A stretch of 64,000 bases of DNA from Onchidella celtica (taxonomy: Eukaryota; Mollusca; Gastropoda; Systellommatophora; Onchidiidae): assembly GCA_963931925.1 (NCBI GenBank), contig OZ007579.1, positions 51,538,119-51,602,118 of the forward strand, in the 5' to 3' direction. Below, piece after piece: positions 21,476-33,600 of this stretch; positions within the stretch are counted from its first letter, which is position 1; every line of letters starts with the position of its first letter. The notes beneath the pieces are model-generated. The model saw nothing but the letters and a program-made list of their open reading frames with translations, made no database searches and was not told the origin of the DNA. Made by a program: the position numbers and the translations under genes.

Positions 21476-22689
21476 TTTGATCATTGAATACATAACAATA
21501 CAGTTACAGAAGCAGAAAGTATGATACATAGCGCGCACACACACATATATACACACACACTGATAAATTAACTAAATTAACAAAATTAACAGTGCACACA
21601 ATATGCTTCCCTAACTAAAACACATTGACCTGACACGCAGGACATAATTCAACTGTGCACAGATTACGATCAAGATGACGACATTATTGTAACATCCTAG
21701 TTGATGATGGAATAAACGATTTAAAGTAGCGCTCAGTTTTAGTTTTCTTTGACAACAGCCTTAAACTTCTTACAGATCTTATATATGTGTGCTGGTCTGA
21801 ACTCTCTAAAAATGTGATGGATAGTTGAATAGACTGTGGGGCTAAACATAAAATATATGGTCACATATTGACACTAACATAGTGATGGAGATCAGTGGAG
21901 TGACTTGTGTAATACATGTACCCTCTTCAGCTTGTTGTATTTATACACATGTCGTTGGTCGGCTGTTTGAACCTGGTAAACACTAGTCTAGCTGAGTAAT
22001 GAACACAACTGAGTACATGGACATGTAGTTTTCCATGTACATGTGTTTTTCTATCTGGCTTTACAATTAGACTGCAGTCTTCTCACATCAGCGGTAAAGG
22101 TTAGTTTTAACGAGGTTGCAAAGGTCAACCAGCGTTATGCTGGGTGCTAAAGAGAAATGAGAATGGATATAGAACTTTAAGCAAGTCCATTTTTTTTTTC
22201 AGAAGTTACAATTTCAAGTTTAAGTTTACTGTAACAGTGTAAGCCTAACAACCAATTCAAATCATACACAAGAATCAATGAATCATGCATACAAGATTTA
22301 GAAGGGAAAAAACAGAGAACACAATTAAAAATTAGTAACCGCATTCTTTTTCAGTTGAACCGTGTAGTTTTGATGGTGTCGTCAGTTCAGTATTGACATG
22401 TATCTCATGTGATGCAGAGTGGTCACATAGTGGAATCTTTGCACAATATCAGTAATTTCTTCCAGATTTTCTATGCCCGAACTTGCCGCCCAAACCATTT
22501 CCGTATGTCTCAAAGCCACAAACAAACATTGAAAAAGTCTGGCAGATTGTGATTTTTGTTTTACTCACTCTTGTGAAAGTAATCAAAGGTGAATTCATGA
22601 ACCATAAATAAAAGGTACCAAGACAAAGAAAAATTCATTCTCAACAACATGTCATTGTACTGTAGATCTATCTTAGATACATTAGTCTA

Positions 22690-22870
22690 GATTGCCTCTC
22701 TTGCCGAAGCTACCGGGTTCGGTGCCTGATTGGCACCAGCAGGTTGGAATATTGGGGGGAAAATTCCTGTCCCTGATCCTATGGTACTTAGGATCAAGCA
22801 CCTAGTCTTCTTGGATGAGGATGAAAAACAAGGAGGACCCATGTGCATGTTAAAGATACTTTGACAGCTG
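22690..22870 (+). mobile_element. Possible tRNA-derived SINE
   Basis: GGGTTCGGTGCC resembles a pol III B box, and GTGCATGTTAAAGATA resembles a core shared by many invertebrate SINEs. The A box is not clear and the ends are unknown. Confidence 0.35.
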
Positions 22871-22990
22871 AAAGTTGAGAAGAGCAGGCCTAAGAATTAA
22901 AAATTATAAAAAAAACTTATCCTTACTTCAAACACAAGAAGAATAAAAAATGTAAAAAACAAGACTAGCAAGATGTAAATGCCAGGAGCA

Positions 22991-23462
22991 GTGAAACCTC
23001 CTAAAATAAAGAGCTAAAGCAAATGTCTATCTTGGACCCACAAGCTGCAGTGAAACCTCCTAAAATAAAGAGCTAAAGCAAATGTCTATCTTGGACCCAC
23101 AAGCTGCAGTGAAACCTCCTAAAATAAAGAGCTAAAGCAAATGTCTATCTTGGACCCACAAGCTGCAGTGAAACCTCCTAAAATAAAGAGCTAAAGCAAA
23201 TGTCTATCTTGGACCCACAAGCTGCAGTGAAACCTCCTAAAATAAAGAGCTAAAGCAAATGTCTATCTTGGACCCACAAGCTGCAGTGAAACCTCCTAAA
23301 ATAAAGAGCTAAAGCAAATGTCTATCTTGGACCCACAAGCTGCAGTGAAACCTCCTAAAATAAAGAGCTAAAGCAAATGTCTATCTTGGACCCACAAGCT
23401 GCAGTGAAACCTCCTAAAATAAAGAGCTAAAGCAAATGTCTATCTTGGACCCACAAGCTGCA
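22991..23462. repeat. Minisatellite, 8 identical 59-bp units
   Basis: Units start at 22991, 23050, 23109, 23168, 23227, 23286, 23345 and 23404. Each begins GTGAAACCTCCTAAAATAAA and ends GACCCACAAGCTGCA. By eye all eight are identical, so the array is very young, actively homogenised, or an assembly effect. No start codon or promoter was seen in it. Confidence 0.95.
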
Positions 23463-24404
23463 GACTTTCATGCAAATCAATCAGCTGTAAAAGTACCTGT
23501 ATTCTGATGTGCATTCATATTGATGTTAATAATTTCCATCCTTCTTGTCATGAGTAAAGAAACATCTTTGTCTTAAAAATGACAGCTCCCATCTCATGTT
23601 CCACCAAATGTCTAGAACATCCAGGAGCATACATGTATGAGCAAGCACAGATTCTGGGAAAAGATTGTTTTTTTAACATGGATAATTCGCCCCAACAACA
23701 CGTTAGCTAGGAGTGCGCCATTTTATTAAAGATCCATGTCATATTACTTATGTGTTATATATGATAATATACAGTGTATGTTTTTGAGGTTTGCCATGTC
23801 CATGAATTATTTATACATGTAATACGTAAGATGTGTTGTGTGTGTGCTTTGAATGTTACACACTGTGAAAATGGGATAATAAAGTTATTCAAATCTTATT
23901 TGCTGTGGCTTAATGATGATTATATGTACATACATGTATATAAATGTAAATATTGTCTGCCTTAATATTATAATAATAATGAATATGTATCATATTGATG
24001 CAGATTGTAATACATTTGTAATTGTAAGCCTGCCCCTGTAAATGAGCTTGTATGTGGAGAGAGGACATTGTAATGTTGTCTATATAAAAAAACAGCAAGG
24101 AAAAAAAATTCACTGCTGCGAGGAAGAAATGCCCAGACCTGAAAAAATTACATGTGAAAGATAGTTCTTTTTGCTACTATGTCTATTCCTTTGACATGAA
24201 AGCGAAGTATCGTAATTTTGTAATGAATGAAAATAGGCCTAAAAACATCGAATAATGCTTTCTCCCCAACAATGATGGCCTCCCTCCTGCCTGTTTCGTT
24301 TCGACTTTAGTACCGTGCATGTCATAAAAAAATAACCATATCAAGCTTGGTGCGCAGTGTCCTGGCGCGCATGAGTTCTGAAGCAGGACTGCAGATTACT
24401 ACTT

Positions 24405-24436
<32 letters not shown>

Positions 24437-25024
24437 TACGTCATCGAATAATGCTTGCTCCTCAACAATGGTTGCCTCACTCCTGCATTTGTTTTGTTTC
24501 GACTTTAAACTTCTGGTTGCGTATCAAAGTTTGAAGGCATGAGTTTCTGTGCCGTCTGCCTTATGCACGGTACGGGCCATGCGGGTGTTACTGTGCCAGT
24601 TGTGAGTTGTTTTCTTCCTAGATCTACATATTAATCTGTGTGCTGATTGTGCATGTTGTTTGCAACCCGTTCTTTGAACGGGCCCTTACACTAGTGTATC
24701 AAAAAGTCTTGGCTTGTGGTTCAATAAGTTATTACAAATACAATAGTACAATTCACTTACAAATACTTTTATGTACTTGAATATTATTCATTAAAACAGG
24801 GTGAAAGATATTGTGCAACTTGTAATAGTTGTACATGTATACAAGAATATATATATAGCCATTTTAATTGTGTCATGGTTTTTAAGAGAGGTGGAGACTG
24901 TATTGTGTCACTACTGACATGGTCTTTTATGAGCTTTCATTAGCTTCAACATGTGTTTTTTTGTGCTGTGTACCACAGTAAGGACTGAACTCTTGGGGGA
25001 GCTGTACTACAGGAGATTTTCAGA
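23463..25024. other. Intergenic DNA with a short direct repeat and GA microsatellite
   Basis: The segment CATCGAATAATGCTT followed by CAACAATG occurs near 24246 and again near 24442, about 70 bases each and diverged. (GA)n lies at 24414-24436. No gene was seen. Confidence 0.5.
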
Positions 25025-25348
25025 GGTAGAGAATCTCCATCAAATTGGTAGAGGATCTCCACCAAATTGGTAGAAGATCTCCATCAGATTGGTAGAGGAT
25101 CTCCATCAAATTGGTAGAGGATCTCCATCAGATTGGTAGAGGATCTCAATCAGATTGTAGGGGATCTCTATCAGATTGTAGGGGATCTCTATCAGATTGG
25201 TAGAGGATCTCCATCAGACTGGTAGAGGATCTCCATCAGATTGGTAGAGGATCTCCATCAGATTGGTAGAAGATCTCCATCAGATTGGTAGAGGATCTTC
25301 ATCAGATTGGTAGAGAATTTCCATCAGATTTGTAGAGAATCTTCATCA
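25025..25348. repeat. Minisatellite, about 15 units of 22 bp
   Basis: Imperfect units of AGGATCTCCATCAGATTGGTAG. Variants lose one base (GATTGTAGGGG) or differ at one or two sites. The variation is much higher than in the 59-bp array 2 kb away. Confidence 0.92.
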
Positions 25349-27456
25349 CATGCATCAATATCTTTGGTCCTTGACCCTTCGGCAGTCAAGGGTCAAATAT
25401 TTATTGGACGGGAATTTGAGAGTTCCCCTCAGAATATCTCCTGTAGTATTCCTGTGTATGCATAGTGTGGGGACTAGCATCTTACAGTAAGTTATACTAA
25501 GATATCATTGGTCGACTGTTATATCGTTGTTAAAACTAACCTTTGAAGCTGTTGTTAAAGGACTGTAGTGCATGAATTTTACACAGAAATCTCTAGCTGG
25601 GCAGTGAACATAACTCTGTAATTTCTCTGTTTAGGCTTTGTAAGTACACTACGCTTCTATAACAACAACCTCAAAGGCTAGGTTTAACGATGTTCCAACA
25701 GGTAACCCACGATATGCAGAATAAGCTTAGTCTTGCACTGAATTGGGTCAGTGAATGCTTGCTCTAGTTGAGTGTTTTTGGTCTGGACAAATTAGTTCTT
25801 AATGAAATACACGTATGCATGTAGGTTTTGCCTAGAATAAAGTAAATTTTCAAATTTGATCACATTCTAGGAAAACCTTCGTATGTCAAATTTTTCCAAA
25901 TACATGTAATGAAAAGCTGATGTTATAGTTTTTGATCTTGGCAATCTACGTAGCCGGGTTACAATATGATGGCTGCTTCCAATTTTCAGGAATCAGTTTG
26001 GGCTAAATAGTAACAAACATTTTTTTTGCTTCTCCTGAAAAGTAGTGATTTTACCTTTGGACCATTTTGGGGAATCTTTCCACCCGAATTTATTTTTTGA
26101 GGAGTTGGTTTTTGGTGTTGATGTGAATCTCAAGAAAGGGAGATATTAATTATCTTTTCAAGAAATGTGTACATTTGAATCTTTTTGTGCTCTCTTTTCA
26201 TCAGCTAGATATGATTTCGTAACTTGACTATAGGTGCAGTATTTAGATTCTGGAACAGATTTGTTATTTACTGCTATTCTGAATCTGGCCAAATACTTTA
26301 ATACCCATTTTCCCTCGTCACGCGCAGAGTTAGCGATGGAATACAGTAAGGATGTCACTGTGGCAGTGAAATGTTTCAGTGGGGCTTTTCCAATTTCCAA
26401 TACCATTACTTGATCATCTATCTTGTGACTGGATGGGCAGAGATTGCCAGCAGCTCTGTTTACCTTGTGAAGTTTTAAAAGTGATGTTCACTTCAAATAC
26501 TTACACTCAAGATCTGTCAGTTTTGCCGTGTTGTAATTTTGTCTTTTCATGTTCTAACATTGTCTGATTTTTAACCGTTTCAATATTTATTATTTTTTTC
26601 TTGAATTGAATAGACGGCTTTTCATGTTCAGTAAGATAAGTATTCAGTTGGCTTGGATGAATTACATTTCTTAAAGTTATAACAAGAAATAGCAGTACGA
26701 ATCTATAAATACAGTTTTACATGCGGAAGACGAAATCTTTGAAACTTTGTTCTTTTTCAAGAATAGGCCAAGATTCTTTTATCATAAATTTGAGTTTCGT
26801 GATGAATACAGCAATCATCGAACACAATGTTTTCCACAACGCTTTAAGAAAGAAAGAAAATTAGGTCACCCAAGTCCCCCTGATGGGAATATGAAATAAA
26901 AAATCTCATTGGGAAAGCAATCACTTCATTTTGACTGGAGGATGGGTTTCGCTGTTTTGGATTTGTAGGACAGGGAAACATTTTATAATCACTTCTGAGA
27001 CAACAGTAAATATGTCACTAAGGACAAACTTGGGCACTGACGAGCCCTGTCAGTTTCAAAGGACCATATTTCTCAGCTTGCTTAAAATGAGTGCAATTCT
27101 GTGTGAAAGTCTTATAAAGTGCTGTGACTTTACAACTACGTCTTTCTCTGAAACAAATGCATTTAAATCTATTTATATCATCATGTCAAAGGTAATTTAC
27201 TGTTATGGAACGTACATGTGTACATGGAACCCATGCATGTTATTTTATTGTTGGATGTTCTTTGCAGTGACAAATAAACATGCTGAGCACGAAGATTCAC
27301 CAAACAGTGTTTGAATTCTTTGTTAAATATCTCTTCTTGTGTGATCAATGACCAGTAATTGCTAAATTTGCCAAATTCATTTCATCTGCGAAACAAACAA
27401 ACAAAAATCAACAAAGACATATTCTTCGTATAAACTTTTAATTTCAAAGAAATAAA
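25349..27456. other. Intergenic DNA downstream of DDX54
   Basis: No gene recognised. An inverted pair (ACTAACCTTTGAAGCTGTTG near 25533 and its near-complement near 25660) belongs to a repeat also seen at 22080. On the DDX54 strand, ATTAAA at 27442-27437 lies 15 bases past the stop and could be a weak polyadenylation signal. Confidence 0.45.
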
Positions 27457-27659
27457 TTATTTCCTTCTTCCCTTCCCTTTCCCCCCCATCTCTTTGCCTT
27501 TCCGTTTAGCTCTCTCATTTTGTCGGTGTTTTTGGAAATTTTGAATTTTCGCCTTTCTGCGTCGATTTTTCAAAATCTGGTCAGCTGACTTGAGGTCTCC
27601 TTTGCCTCTTTTGAATTTTGGCTTGCTGCCAGTTTGGTCTTCCATGCCTTTTGTGTGCC
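27457..27659 (-). CDS. DDX54: DDX54 exon 20 (terminal)
   Basis: After acceptor TTCTGTTGCCAG (phase 1) it encodes [20 protein letters not shown], then the conserved [15 protein letters not shown] and a lysine/arginine-rich end KGKGRRK before the stop. The KxxQILKxRRxxxK motif is the usual C-terminal mark of DDX54. The basic tail probably binds RNA or directs nucleolar retention. Confidence 0.93.
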
Positions 27660-30600
27660 CTGGCAACAGAAGTAGTTGTACATGGATTTAAACTGCGGCC
27701 CATCGCCTAGCGAGTCTCAAAGGCTCTTCAAAATTTTTTTACATTTCACATTACATTAAAAACATTTGATCAGTATGGTGTAATTACTGTCATCAATCAA
27801 AGTTAGAACCTTTACAGAGTAAATAGTTTAACTCTTGCCATTTAATATAATTCTGGTTCAAGAAATGCAGCTGGAGAGATGAGATTTCCATATGGATGCC
27901 ACCATCTGAAATCTATTTCACTTAGTCTAAGATTTCATTCTGAAATTCTCAAAAAGAAGGAATGTTCTCTGGCCTCACCTAACTCAATACCAGTAATCAA
28001 GGGGGCATTAATAAGACAGAGAATACTGATGATGTATGATTTGGTTGGAGTTGATTAATAAGTTCTATCACTAAAAGAGGACGATAGTGAAATTCTGGGA
28101 AATATCAGAAGACTGCCATCTGTGTTCATTAGAGAATGGAACTAATGAGAAACCACAGGAACAAAAAACCTAAAAGCTTTCATATTTGCAATTTGCATTA
28201 AAAAGCTTCAGAGGCATCTTATAGATAAATACATACAGTGTATGCATATATGTACAACTTCAATGACAGAGACAGCTGAGGGAAGGCATAAAATGTAACA
28301 AAGACACGGTGGGAAGATAAGATGGAATGAGATAAGGAAAAATTCTGCAGAGTGACAGAAAAAAAACAACAAAAAACTTACATTTCCTTTGCCTGGTTCC
28401 AATCACTTTGAACTTCCCTCCTTGACCCACAGTTTTCATTCTATTGTGTCCGCCATCATTTTCATCATCATCCACGACTCCGACACCATCTCCTGTAAAC
28501 TTGCTCCTGTGTTTCCAGTCTTCATAAGTACAATCAGTTAAAGAAGATATCCAAAGACACATAAAACAACTTACCCTAAATCAAAAAATTCCAAATCCCT
28601 CCTACCTTTCCACACAGACCCATTTTGCACACTTTCATAAAGAAGAACGAGTTGCAAAGCTTGCACTGAGAGCTCAAAGACAGACCCAAAATCTAGAAAA
28701 ACATCCAGTTTGAAGTCCTTTTGTTTCTTGGGGGCCTCAGCCTAATGCTGTTGGCCCCCTGTTCTTGATTTCTGTTTCTAGCGTTGTTTTCCTCTTTCTT
28801 CTTTCCTCGTTGTCTTCTTGTCTCATTTCATCCTAACCAAGAGAAACATCCAGTTTTCACCTAAATCCCTAAAGAATACAATAAACTGTAGATGGCAAAG
28901 GAGAAGCAAAATTAGGTGTACCTATTTTTCTATTATGCTCAGCATGGACAACTTTCAACATTGAGCTGTAGTTTTTCAACACTTTGTTTTACAGTCTAAC
29001 ATTCCCAGATTTTTCTTTCATATCTCTTGTCAAGCCTACTTATGGAGTGCTCTCTGGTCAAGCTACGTGGAGGCATGTACTGTCAAGAAATCGGGTGTTG
29101 ACCAGATGGACAGACTGGGGTAACTAGGTTTTTGTTATAGAGAAAAGTTGCTGGAACAAAATAATTTGATCTGGGTAGCTTGTGCTTTCAGAGGTCCAGC
29201 TAAGTGGAGAGTTGTATGAACCCACATCTGGGACAAGTGTCATCTGTAGACATTGAATTCATGATGGCTACCATCTAAACTTGAAGACAGTTCATTTTCT
29301 GACATTTCAGAGCTAATCTGAGAAAGAGATTGCATGTGAAAGGATATGCATTCGATCTGTAGGATGCAGAAATCCAGTTTCCACTCTCTGTTTTAATCTT
29401 CTTTTTCTTGCCGTCTCCACTGGACTCGGTGACAAATTTTTTCTTCTTTCTGTCCCTGAAAATCGAAAGTGAAAAAATCTGAGGGGACGTAATGATAATT
29501 ATAATAATAATGCACACATATGCAGCACGCTATTCCCATTTAAAATAGGCTCTTAGCACTTTACCATTTAAAAATAAATAATCATTGCAAAAAAGACAAC
29601 TTGCTCATTATTTGAAACAGTTTTAATGTACAGTTAAAAAGATAGCTTTTTAGGTTACATAGGAATATGTGAGTGTTCATGAGAAAACCCACAATATGTC
29701 GGCAACATGACATTTTGAGTTCCGTACATATAATAAAAGACAAGACATTTCTGATAAATTGAAGTTAATGACCCCCCTAAAACAAGATTTTGAGAAAACG
29801 GCATTTAATCCTAAAAGTGGCAATAGCTAATTGATCAAGTAATATTGGAGTGATTGCTGTAGTGTTAGGAGACCATTGTCTAATAACTAAGCCGTTAAAG
29901 AGATCATAGTGAGTAGTGTTCACTGCTCATCTACAGTTTACCTTGTAACATGCCACGGTCCCCTAAACAACAGCCAAGTCGAAAGTTTTTTGGATCTTGT
30001 TAGGAGACCGTAGTCTAATTACAAAGCTGTTATAGAGATCATAGTGTTCATTGCTCGTTTACAGTTTACCCTGTAACATGCCATAGTCCCCTAAATAATA
30101 GCCAAGTTGGAAGTTTCTTCTTCTCGTTTGTCACAATTCATCTTTGATATTCATTATTTTTCAAGATGAGCAAGATCATACGATGTGTACGCACCTGCAT
30201 CTAGTCGAAAACAGAACCACAAATTCAAAGTTCAGAAAAACTGTACAGTAATTTAGTCAAGCTTTGACCAGTCCATTATCAGATATCCTGACTCGATAAA
30301 AATTTGATAACTCTTGTACTGCTGGTCTTTCATCACTCACCACCGTCTTTTCTTTTTGTTTCCATCGTTGTCGTCTTCATTAGTGAAATCCAGCACAGCT
30401 CCAGCGGCCTCCCGCTCAAATGTTTTGGAAATACTTAAACTGGAATAGAATAACAAAGAGCAGATTCAGACCTGACTGCAATTCCTTGGTGATACTTGTA
30501 GGCATGGGTGCCAGCAACGGAGCCATCTGAAACCTGAAAATCACTTTGACCAAATCCGCCAGATCTGAAGTCGCAGGCACTGAGCAACGTAGTGATAAAA

Positions 30601-33600
30601 CAAAAGACCTACCAACTAAATGACACCTAAATTGCGCACACCAATGCCGGATAAAGGCAATTTTCAAGTACATGTATCAGAGAATAAAACAGTTTACATG
30701 TCACAATAATGTACATGCACCACGGTTACTAAGTATTGGTGCACACCTGTAACTTTCCTTGTTCATTTAAAATGTGTGACTGCGGCAGTTTTTTGTTCTA
30801 TAAGATGAAGATTATTTCCTAGTTATATCTGAATGTGGGAAAAATTCTCCAACAAGTTTGTAAAACACATCACAAACACCCAGCGGACAATACATGTAAC
30901 CATGGTTTTCGTGCACGTTTATTAAAATAATTATATTTGTGTCCCTTGAGCCAATAAAATAGATCTTGTTGTCTCCCTTTCAATTCATCACCGCCAAGCT
31001 GAGTTTTCCTTCGTACGGAAATTGAAACGGTAACGGAAACGTCAAAAACCCGTCCAAGTAGTGAAACAGAATTACACGTACGTTTACTTCATGGAGGTTT
31101 GACGGTTTCGTTTCCGTATACATGAAAACAAGGCTTAAGCAATATGCCGTTGTTTGACTCGCACTGTTTAAGACCCTCGTGGTTATAATAGAAGCGTCAG
31201 ATCTATAGGCCTCAATCACGCTTGATGTATTTAATAATACTCTTTATTGGACTGAATGAAGTGAAATCCGGCTATGCCGATGATATTGATGCCGGAAAAC
31301 TAAAAAATAGGTAGAACAATCTGAGGCGCGCCCCCTTCAGCTCGTTATAAACTAAAGCATCTGTGATCGGGTTGATCTAGTACAATGATTAGTAGCTGTA
31401 CAACGTGTATCGGTACAGGTCTAGAGGGCATGCTGGGACCTTGACCTAGAGTCTAGATTTTTGCGTAACAGTAGTAACAGGTCGAATCAGTCTGCACAAC
31501 ACGTTCACAGTACACACGGAACCAAGCAACCGGGTATTCCAAACGAACGCATCCATCCGCCAATCGATAATCAAAGTTCGTAGATCTACCACTGCAGGAG
31601 AGTAAAGCATTAATTCTGGCGTAGGCCTGACACACTTGATGAAGTCAGCGCAACACATAATACACGTCCACTCAAACAGTACGCGGAACAAGCGGGTCTT
31701 GACTGGACACAAAGCGTGACACTGTGACCCTTCGGTCACTTTTAAGTTCCGCTATTGTCACCGCAATGAAGAGCTGTTGATGCATGGGAAGCGCTTGATC
31801 TAAAACTGCGAACCAGCCAAAACACGACGGTAATAGGCGCAAAGTAGGCCGATATCTCGAACGCACATTTGCTCTTTTGTGTTTTGAATAACCAGGTGGT
31901 TTTCTTGTTTTTTTTTTCAATTCTTCACATCGCAAAACCGGAAAATTTTTTTGGGTATATACCGGAGGCCTGGCACCCATGCTTGTAGGAGCCAAGTAAA
32001 CTTTTCTTTCGAATTTCAGACCATAGATGACAGTGAAATCAAATTACCTGTCCTGAAAACAGTAGATCATGGAAACAAAAACAAACATGTACTACTCAAT
32101 TGTATTCCCTCAAACAGCCGAAACAAATTAGTGGTAGGACATGAGGGCAACTGCTAAACTTCTAGCCTTGCTGGATTTTTTTTGCCCACTTTCATGCATG
32201 TTTCATACAGCTCAGAATCAAATCACAATGACAATTCAGAGCATTCTTGTTATACATTGGTTTTTCCATAAATCAGTCTATCCTGTAACAACCACTGGTT
32301 AGAAAGAACTCTTCTCTCTGCAACTTATTTAGTCATCATATTTGACTGAAAAGATTTAGATCAGTTCTTTCCCTGTCACCTCTTATTTCAAATGCTAAAG
32401 TATATTTCACAAAGTTTATAATCTCCAAATAAGAGATGTCGCTGCCTTATCCTGCATTGCTAAATGAACGAAGGCTATTTGCTTTTTGTTCCGTGAATAT
32501 TCGTTACATATTTTTATGTAACTTCTACACATTTAGACACAATATTCATGGATGAAATGAAACAGAATACTTGTCCCACAAGCAGCTGTCCATGGAAAAA
32601 AAAATCATGTGAAATAATAAACCAATAATAAACATGTAAGAGTTTTCTTTGAAACAGATGAAACAAATTACCAGCAGGTCATAAGAGCTTGCAATTAAAA
32701 TTCCTGTTGTGCCGAGTGCATAGGTGCCAGCAACGGAGCCATCTGAAACCTGAAAATCACTTTGACCAAATCAGCCAAACCTGAAGTCGCAGGCACAGAG
32801 CAACGTAGTGATAAGATAACAGACCTACCAACTAAATGACAGCTAAATCGCGTACACCAATGCCGTATAATGACATTTTTCAAATATATGTATCAGAGAA
32901 CAAAATACTTGACACGTCACAATAACGTACCACAGTTACTAAGTATTGGTGCACACCTATAACTTTCCTTGTGCATTTAAAATGTGTGACTGCAGCAGTT
33001 TTTTGTTCTATAAGATGAAGATTATTTCCTAGTTATATCTGAATGTGGGAAAAATTCTCCAAAAAGTTTGTAAAACATATCACAAACACCCAACGGACAA
33101 TACATGTAACCATGGTTTTTGTGCATGTTTATTAATTACTAGTTGAGTTGCCCGGCCCTGTCCGGGATAAATCGATTTATTAGTTTCAGTTCTGGGTGAT
33201 TATTATGGACCTGCTTCATTTTGCCTGTTCCTTTAGCTTTATTTTATTTTTGTTTGTTTGTTTGTTTGTTTTTAGATAAGTTTTACTGCTCTCCCTTTGC
33301 GCTTTGACGTCCTGCGCATCCCGTCAGCATCCGTCAAATAGCAATGATTTGTGCACGGGTTAGTTTGTTTGTTAGTGAACACATCGCAGGAAGTGATAAC
33401 GTCATGTGTAGGCGGAAGTGGGCTATTATTAGAAACATACATCACTATCTTATTGATCGTAAATTTCGGATCAAACGCTCTCGTGAATTTAGTCTTTAAT
33501 TATAACCGCATTTACCGATTAACTCAGAAATAACAAACGGTTTTGTTTGTGTATAGCGATAGGAACAATGTTCGCTATCCCATAACTCTTTGTGCCAAAT

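Larger units (their letters stand above)
20832..22990. other. Intergenic DNA with retroposon tails
   Basis: No gene. It holds a LINE/SINE-type tail at 21425-21475, a SINE-like segment near 22690-22870, and a block at about 21950-22150 that recurs in diverged form near 25505-25745. Confidence 0.5.

Noticed and set aside
22991-23462. CRISPR-like array
   Set aside because: The whole 59-bp unit repeats with no unique spacers, and the sequence is animal DNA.
26931-27314. 127-codon + strand frame with several cysteines
   Set aside because: There is no recognisable domain, start context or neighbouring exons, and chance open frames of this size are expected.
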